64,000 bases of DNA from Flammula alnicola (Eukaryota > Basidiomycota > Agaricomycetes > Agaricales > Strophariaceae): contig JADNRV010000035.1 in the NCBI GenBank assembly GCA_015499995.1, forward strand, positions 310,001-374,000, given 5' to 3'. Position numbers and translations under genes: made by a program. Below, piece by piece: positions 57,443 to 64,000 of this stretch. The notes below the pieces were generated by a model. It was not told the DNA's origin. It ran no database searches and worked only from the letters and a program-made list of their open reading frames with translations. Within the stretch, counting starts at the first letter, position 1. The number at the start of each line of letters is the position of its first letter.

Positions 57443-58054
57443 TCATCTTTCTGTGTGATGGTGGAATCATCGCGAATGTTTATTTTATAATTAAGAATAC
57501 AGCGGTGCATGTAAAGTTCGTAGATAGCATGACATTGTATTTGTCGACAACGTGGAGAAACAATTAGCAAAGTACGCGAAGAACGAAAGAAACACTTACC
57601 GCGCCTGACATGCACATCCCCGTTGACGTCCCAAAAAGTCCCACTAACGACAATAATGTCTCCATCTCGCTCCAAAAGCGATTCGACCGAACGACCTAAG
57701 AGACGTTTCGTTAAAGCTTTCTAGATAGGATATAGAGCGGACTCACCTTGTGGTGTCGACTCGACGTACACGTCTCCTCCAACTTGATAGAACTGACCGC
57801 CGGTAATCGTCACGTTCTTCGTGAGCGGCACTGCGAACGAGAAGCTCCTAAGGAAGATCGTGCAACTGTATATTGAAGCGAACACTTACCGCCGGCCCAA
57901 GAACAGATCGCGGGCAGAATTCGGCGAGCCAAGCGCTTAGATAGCTCTGATCGAAGGCTGGTTAGTTTGTTTGGCTACTACAAGATAAGATTGGAACCTT
58001 ACCGTATAGAATGCAGACTATCAGTATCCAGCATAGGACAATGATCTCGGACAT
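57443..58054 (-). CDS. small protein with N-terminal hydrophobic segment and a GGQFxxVGGD motif
   Basis: Five short exons. ATG 58054 gives MSEIIVLCWILIVCILYG, a signal or anchor segment. Next an exon reads SYLSAWLAEFCPRSVLGPA or, in another frame, ELSKRLARRILPAICSW; the frame is not settled. Then FAVPLTKNVTITGGQFYQVG-GDVYVESTPQG, and RSVESLLERDGDIIVVSGTF-WDVNGDVHVRR, with stop TGA at 57443-57445 after a long last intron. The 'VTITGGQF-x-x-VGGD' phrase is a form I associate with beta-helical or N-terminal segments of mushroom NLR-like and secreted proteins, but no function follows from it. About 130 residues. Confidence 0.5.
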
Positions 58055-59660
58055 TGTTGGTATCGACGGCGGCAGTACACGGGGGATGCAGATGACACGA
58101 TGCGCGACGAGCAGTGAGCAACACGACCGACGCGACGTCCGGTGGCTGGCGGGAGCACGTGCTCAAGCGTGTCACGTGCTGTTCTGCACGCACCTGAGCT
58201 TCTCGCAAGCCTTCGTCTGTCGCTCGCTCTCTCTGCAGTGCTTGCATTGCTCGTACGAGGCTGCGCATTCGCCCTCTTGGCCAGCGATGCTCTGCGCTCG
58301 ACTGCTCGTACCAACGGTCGGCGGCGTTGCATGAGCCATTCTGCTGTGTACGCGTCGTCGTCAGCACACCCACGGCGTCGTGGCATCGATGCACCCACCA
58401 TTCTCTCGCGACATCCGTCGTTACACCTGCTGTTGCGCCCGCGTGATCGTGGCATCGCCGACACCACAGCAGCAATGGCTGCGTGGCATTTGACATCGCT
58501 GCACCCGCTCTTGCACCCCACACGCGGCTCGTGGCATTGGTGCGCCCACGTTATCGTCGCATCGTCGTCACTGTACCCGCGGCTATGTCGGTGCAGCATT
58601 TCGTCGTCGTTGCACCTGTCCGAGGCATCGTTGAAATGACTGCCGTGCTGGTGCGTATCAGTTCAATGTTATAGAGTGAGCAGTGAAGGGTGCCCGTTCA
58701 CGGGCGATCCTTGGGCAGGAACCGATAGTGTGGCAACCTGTAGTCAGAATGGGGCAACCTTATAGCATGAGAGTTGAGATTAAATCGACGTCGCGAGCGT
58801 TGATAGAACAGATGAGATCAATCGACCTCGACAAGAGATGATTGGATTGGGGTGGTAGAAACGGGTCCAGAGAAGTTGACTGAGGCAGAGAAACCTGCAA
58901 GAATGGTGATGAATAGCCATCAACGAGAGATGATTGGGTTGGGGTGGTAGAAACGGGTCCAGAGAGGTTGACTGAGGTAGGAGGCAGAGAAAACTGCAAG
59001 AATGGTGCCCGAGAAGGCGAGCTGTTGTAGACGGTTGCTCAGCGTGCCGGTGGTCTCGGCTTGAGTGCGCGTCATATGACGAGATATTTTCACGTGCTGC
59101 CTCAAATTGTCGCTTCGGTCGTAATCGATCGCATCGCTCGTTTTGGATATCTCTGGGTATGGCGAGGCAGGCGAAGCACTGCAGCTCATGCAACACGTGT
59201 CGGACCCTTCACGTGCACTCGGCACCGCCACGTAACAGTCCAGCCGCCGCACTGTGGCCGCCTTTGCCGGTGAAGCCCTGCTGCCTAAGCAACACTTGAG
59301 TGACCCTTGCACGTGCCAATCCGCCACGCCAGCATTAAAGCACACTCCAAAATAGGCCAACGCGTTGCGCGTTGCACTTAAATCTAATCTAAGGTGCACT
59401 TTCGTGAAAACTATATCAGGGGCAGCTCAACGACGTTGTGAGGGCAGCTTAGCACTGCCCGACGCCCATGCACCCCCCCGTCTACGCCGACGAGGCATGC
59501 CACAACGCCAATGCACTGAATATGACAGAATCAATCTGCGCTACCTATATGACATAAGTAACTTGAGCAACTATTAGGTAAATATACGGCCCTGAGCTCC
59601 GTTTGGAGATAAGGTTTACTTAGGGCAGGCCAGAAAAAGTTTACGTCCCTGCATTCGATA
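58055..59660. other. intergenic stretch between divergent genes
   Basis: GC-rich, with overlapping long frames on both strands at 58.0-58.7 kb that lack protein character. A 92-bp tandem duplication lies at 58834-59015. Nothing else recognised. Confidence 0.35.
58834..59015. repeat. 92-bp tandem duplication
   Basis: Two imperfect copies starting AGAGATGATTGG at 58834 and 58926 and sharing GGGGTGGTAGAAACGGGTCC; copy 2 has a short insertion (GGTAGGA). Confidence 0.75.
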
Positions 59661-59662
59661 GG

Positions 59663-59672
59663 TATATATATA
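59663..59672 (+). promoter_or_regulatory. TATA-like box of the SNF2-type gene
   Basis: TATATATATA about 80 bp upstream of the ATG at 59752, followed by a CT-rich stretch (59690-59735) typical of fungal transcription starts. Confidence 0.4.
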
Positions 59673-59751
59673 GAGGCGCTCATTGTTTTTCCCGTCAGTA
59701 TCCCCACTTTTTCCCCCCTCGTGCACCCTTCGCTCTCTCGTCCCATACGTC

Positions 59752-62700
59752 ATGCCTTCGGCTTCCTTCGCTGCCGTTATTGCGTTCGTGCTGTCCACGA
59801 AGTTCAACGCCACGGAATCAATCGGATGGAAGTCGGAGGAGACACTGGAGCTCTTGAACGTCTACGCCCCACCCGCGGACCCGACGGCCCGTGGAGTGTA
59901 CCCGGGTTTCAGCGATATCAGCCAAGTGCGCCTGGTAGGCGAGTTGTTGAAGGCTGGTCAGGATGTTCCGCTCGCCAAGCGCCTGGCCTGGTTCGACACC
60001 AGAGGAACTGACGCTCAGTTCAGCATGCACATCATTGCTTACCGTTCGTGGTTCCGGCGGTGGCTGTCGAAGAGGATCAACACCGCGGTCGATCAGGCCA
60101 TGCGCGACACTGGGACGAGGCCTGACATGATGATGCAGGGCCAACTGGACGACGAATATCCCAGCTTGGAGGTCATCTCTTCGGAGACTCTTTCGGTACT
60201 CCCTCCCCGCGTGTTCGGCTCAGTTGTCATGAATGGCAACCGGATTGCCAATGCCGCCCTTCAGAGCGTCAAGACGGTTCTCGTGCACACCCTCTCGCGT
60301 TACAAGAAGTATTACAACAACGCCCTGTTTGCTGCGTACGGGACTAGAGCGAAGTCGAGGAAGGGTAGCAAGGCGAAGTCGAATATGTGGCCTAGGCTCA
60401 CGGAGGTTATGAAAGGTACGTCTTTGACCTTTTGCCGCTGCCGGAGCCGGTGGAATCTTAGATCTCTTCCGCCTGACAGTTGTGAAGGAGTCGGAGGCCA
60501 TTGACCCCGTTGCCCTTCGCGATGCGGTCGGTCTGATGAAAGACTTACTGCCGCACATCGAATGGCTGCCTTCGATCGCTGTGGAATTCACGGAACACCG
60601 ACAGTTCGTCTTGGGAGTGGCGATGGGGGCGGGTCTCGACGTCGGAGATGAGATCAATGACACCGGACATGCGCACGTGGTCGAGAAAGGTACGCGCACG
60701 GCTTTCGTTCGCCCTCATGGAGGGGCTGACTCGTAGGCAGGTCTGGACGCACGCTCTCGGGGCCGCAAGGCGCGTATTGCGACAGAGACCATCGATCCCA
60801 AGGACCTGGCCCGCGTGTTCGAAGAGCTGACAGATTTCTACAAGGAGCCGCCCAACGTTTCCATGACCGAATTGATGGAGGGTGAAGACCTCTTCGAATT
60901 TTTCTCGCCCGACGGTGACATCGGCGTTACTGGCTGGAAGGACAAGAGTGCCGAAGAGCTAAGCAATCTCCTCGGATTTGACGATGGTCGTCCGCCTCTC
61001 TTTGCCAAGTATCGCGCCCTAGATGCGACCGTCAATTCCTGGAATTCCCCGCGCCTGGTCGATTGGAACGGTGTAGGCGGGGATGGAGTGCGGCCGTTGT
61101 CTCTGCAGTGGCACCAACTGTGCGGGATCGCTTCGATGGCTGACAAGACGTTCACGGCGTCCGATCCCAAATCCGAGGGTTACTCGCCGTCGACAAACAT
61201 CCTGCTCGCTGATGACGTCGGCTTGGGCAAAACAGGGCAGATAATGGGCATGATTGCCTTCTTGGTGTCAGTCTGGTTCGTCGAGTCCCAGCAAGGGAAT
61301 AAGTCTCGACCACACGTCATCAATTCTGGTGAGTGCTTCGTTCGTGCTTGCCACGCCCACGCATTGGCCCTCTTGGACAGCTACAGGTGACGAGAGGCGT
61401 GTTACGCCCTCCACGTATCCGTCGCCGTGTGGCCTTTGCTGTCCAGGAGGGCCAATTTGCAGCTCCTCGAAGATCGATTGCTCATATAACGTCCCTTAGC
61501 TGAGAAAGCCTCTTTTGCGGGGCAGGGTCCAGTACCCAACCTGCCTCACCTTATCGTCGTCCCCACCTCCTTGCTCGATCAGTGGGTGCAGGAATTGAAA
61601 GGTTTCTTTGCGAACAAGAAAATCGAAATTCACGAGCTGCCGGCCTCTGAATCAGGCGTCGAAAATTACTTGACGGATCCGAAATCGGAGTGGAACACGT
61701 CGACTACGCCGTACATCATGCGTATCGTCATTTGCATGCACTCCGTGCGTTCCCAGTTTTTCTTTCCCCTCCGCTTTTCTAACGAATCCATGTTCCGCAG
61801 ACGTTCTCGAACCTCGCTGGCGAGCGGTTCAACACAAAGGCTCGCAATGGAACGAACCCCTGTGACGGCCCGCGCGCCGTCCGGCCAGACGCCCGTGAGG
61901 TCGGTATCTTCACAATGGATTGGTGCGTTGTCGCAATCGACGAGATCCACGAGTTCAGGAGTGAACGTTGCCGCGGATTCCACGGCGCGGTGGCCATCCG
62001 CGCGCGAGCTCGGTTGGTGATCGGTGGCACGGCGACGCCCATAATTTCACAGCCCAAGGTTAATTGTCTCCTCTTGTTTACCCTTCTTCGAGGGCGAGCC
62101 CTTCTGACGATTCGTTCCAGGACACGCACAACATCGCCCGCATGCTTAACGTTCCTGGGTGCTGTGGCATGGAGGGGAGGGTGATGGAGCTGGAACAGAA
62201 TCGTCTCATCGCCCAAGCGAGGAGGAACCATGGCTCGGAGGCGAAAGGCGAAGATCTGCAAAAGCTGCAAGACGCGCTCCACTCTGGAACGGTGGACCCC
62301 GAGCTCATGGGTGATCCCATCAAGGCGGCCAAGTATTCTTACGTTCGTTTATTACAGGCGCGCATGGCGAATACTCTCATTCGGCGGACTCTGGCTTCCA
62401 AAAAGCCTAACGGGGAAGGTGTTCAGGAGGCATTGCCCGGGAAGACGACGCACCACTACATTGTCTGGCTAGCCGACAGCGAGCACGGCCTCCTCAACCA
62501 GGAGCTTGGAGTCATCGGCGTTCAACGTGGCAACCTGGAAATCGCTTTCGAGGTACGCCCCCCCTCACCGTTCTCCTTCTTCGCAGGCCAGCTAACAGAG
62601 TGCCTGCAAGACCTTCTTTATCAAGTACCGGATGATGATAGCCTTTCCGTTGCCGGACATTTTGGATAAGAGTGGCAGGGACATCAAGTGGCCCACCTTC

Positions 62701-64000
62701 ACCTCCCGGCAGGATTTCGACGCACGTGCCGGCACTAAGCTGAAGCAGCTGATTTCATTGATGACACATCATCTCGCTGACGACGCCGCCCTACCCGTGA
62801 CAGACGTCGACAAAGACCAGCAGAGAATGATTTACCCCAAACTACCCGAGTACCCCCCGGGCGAAGGGCCTACGCAGGACATCAAGATTCTGGTATACTT
62901 CACTTTCTCCATGATGACGCCCACTCTCGAATCAGTGAGTTTTTGTCCTACTGTCCTTTTGCTCCTTTGCCGTTTGTCTCAATTTTGGCGGCCTAGGCTT
63001 TCCAAGTGTGTGGCATCAATGCCAGTATCTTGACGGGTGCTATCCCTGCCAAACGACGGACGGTCATGATTGATGCCTGGAAGAAGGATCCGGCGCGCCG
63101 CGTGCTCGCGTTCAGCAATGTTGCCGCTACTGGTCTTAACTTGGCGGAGGCGAGCATTGTCATTCACTATGTAAGTTGTGTTCTGCAATTCTGCGAACAC
63201 TATGGCTGACTCGTCTTTTAAATCAGGATGTGAACTGGTCGGCCGTGTATCAGCAGCAAATTGATGGACGCGCGTGCCGCTGGGGTCAGACCAGGAAAGT
63301 CCACGCTTACCACCTGCTCGCAACTGGGACCACCGACATCATCATGAATTCCATGGCGGCAGAGAAAACGCAGATGCTCAGTGCGTTGGTGACGGAGGGT
63401 AGAAACGAGTTCCTCGAAAAGTTCCTGTCACCAGAGGCAGAGACGGACTCCGACAGCGACGAGAGCGAGGAGGGCGACGACGACGGCCCCGACGACAGTG
63501 CCGCCAAGACAAAGTCTGTCAAGCCTCGTGCGAAGACGCAGGCTGTGAAGCCGCCCGCCTCATCTGCGAAGCCACCTACCAAGACGACTGGGGAGAGCAG
63601 TGCACCCAAGAAGTCCACGAAAAGCGCAACATCGGCGCCGTCCAAGGGGAAAGGAAAGCAAAAGGAAGATCCCACCGCTACGGAAGAAGATGCGTCGTCG
63701 AAGGGAAAGGGAAAGCAAAAGGAAGTTCCCAACGCTGCGGAAGAGGATTCCGAGATGCGCGACGAGACAACGTCTGCGCCTACCCCCAAGCCTCGCAAGA
63801 ATCCGCCTCGCAAAGAGGGGAAGCGAACTGGCTCTGGCAAGCGCAAGCTGTCAGAAATAATCGACCTAACCGACTCGCGTGCACCCCCCCCCTCAACGTC
63901 GACCATCAGGTCGCCTCCGAAAAAGAAGTCGAAGGCCGACCTTTCTGCAACGACCACCGCGGGAGACGACGATCACGCTGAGAGACGCAGTATGTATTTT
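59752..64000 (+). CDS. SNF2-type ATPase/helicase, 3' end outside the window
   Basis: DNA-dependent ATPase of the SNF2 superfamily, probably chromatin- or DNA-associated. ATG 59752 (MPSASFAAVIAFVLSTKFNA). Exons by eye: 59752-60415, 60480-60689, 60741-61328, 61500-61744, 61801 onward, with further introns near 62060, 62554, 62935 and 63170. Motifs in order: I as ADDVGLGKTGQ (usual DEMGLGKT, so Glu is Asp and Met is Val), Ia VVPTSLLDQW, II AIDEIHEFR, III IGGTATPI, V FSNVAATGLNLAEA, VI QQQIDGRACRWGQTRKV. A unique N-terminal region of about 330 residues precedes motif I. After motif VI comes an acidic tract (TDSDSDESEEGDDDGPDD), then Lys/Pro-rich tails with SKGKGKQKE twice and a bipartite-like basic segment (SPPKKKSKAD). 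The frame is open to the last base. Confidence 0.85.

Noticed and set aside
58000..58680. Long overlapping frames on both strands
   Set aside because: GC-rich DNA leaves few stops; the residue composition (Arg/Ala/Ser/His) and both-strand openness point to chance.

Overview
The window is nuclear DNA of a filamentous basidiomycete, most likely an Agaricomycete (mushroom-forming fungus). Host genes are split by many introns of about 45-70 nt with GTRNGT donors and YAG acceptors. The gene content (class I G-alpha, kelch/MYND proteins, Zn2Cys6 regulator) and the mobile elements (PIF/Harbinger, hAT, a tyrosine-recombinase retrotransposon, a Coprina-like Penelope element) all fit that group. All gene models were read by eye from splice signals and conserved motifs; exon limits are approximate unless stated.

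Left part (1-24 kb), mostly host genes: a membrane-anchored YtcJ-type amidohydrolase (618-3335, +); a TPR-like/kelch/MYND zinc-finger gene (3736-6112, +); a Zn2Cys6 fungal transcription factor (6.7-10.1 kb, -); a gene-poor 6 kb; a DUF202 membrane protein (16528-17344, +); an intron-containing tRNA (17581-17663); a second kelch/MYND paralogue (18107-20487, +); a degenerate short tandem repeat (21.4-21.7 kb); and an HMG-like gene with Ala/Thr-rich repeats (22047-23592, -).

Middle (25-39 kb): a complete 1.76-kb LTR element with 216-bp LTRs and one ORF but no pol (25491-27251); an apparently intact 3.15-kb PIF/Harbinger transposon with 44-bp TIRs, TTA target duplication, a Myb/SANT-like gene and a DDE transposase (27736-30886); a heterotrimeric G-protein alpha gene carrying two apparent one-base deletions (33692-35216); and two unrecognised minus-strand genes at 37.2-38.9 kb.

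Right part (40-58 kb), a transposon nest: a hAT-type MITE with a perfect 8-bp target duplication (40382-40957); a decayed DIRS/Ngaro-type tyrosine-recombinase retrotransposon (about 42.3-47.5 kb); a hAT element from 47835 that is cut off at 51196 by a Penelope-like element (PLE). The PLE consists of two 5'-truncated copies in tandem on the minus strand, sharing identical 1367-bp 3' regions (51197-52563 and 54898-56264). Each 3' region holds a hammerhead-ribozyme fold, a short array of telomeric TTAGGG repeats and a terminal palindrome. The reverse transcriptase (53491-54912) has no GIY-YIG endonuclease. Together these mark a telomere-type, endonuclease-deficient PLE of the Coprina/Athena kind. 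Beyond it lie degenerate telomeric motifs and a 79-bp GC-rich minisatellite.

The window ends with a small minus-strand gene (57443-58054) and the first 4.2 kb of an SNF2-type ATPase gene (59752 onward, +) that runs off the end.

Several otherwise well-conserved host frames lack exactly one base, mostly in a short base run. This points to assembly consensus errors or to recent decay, and should be settled before those genes are called pseudogenes.
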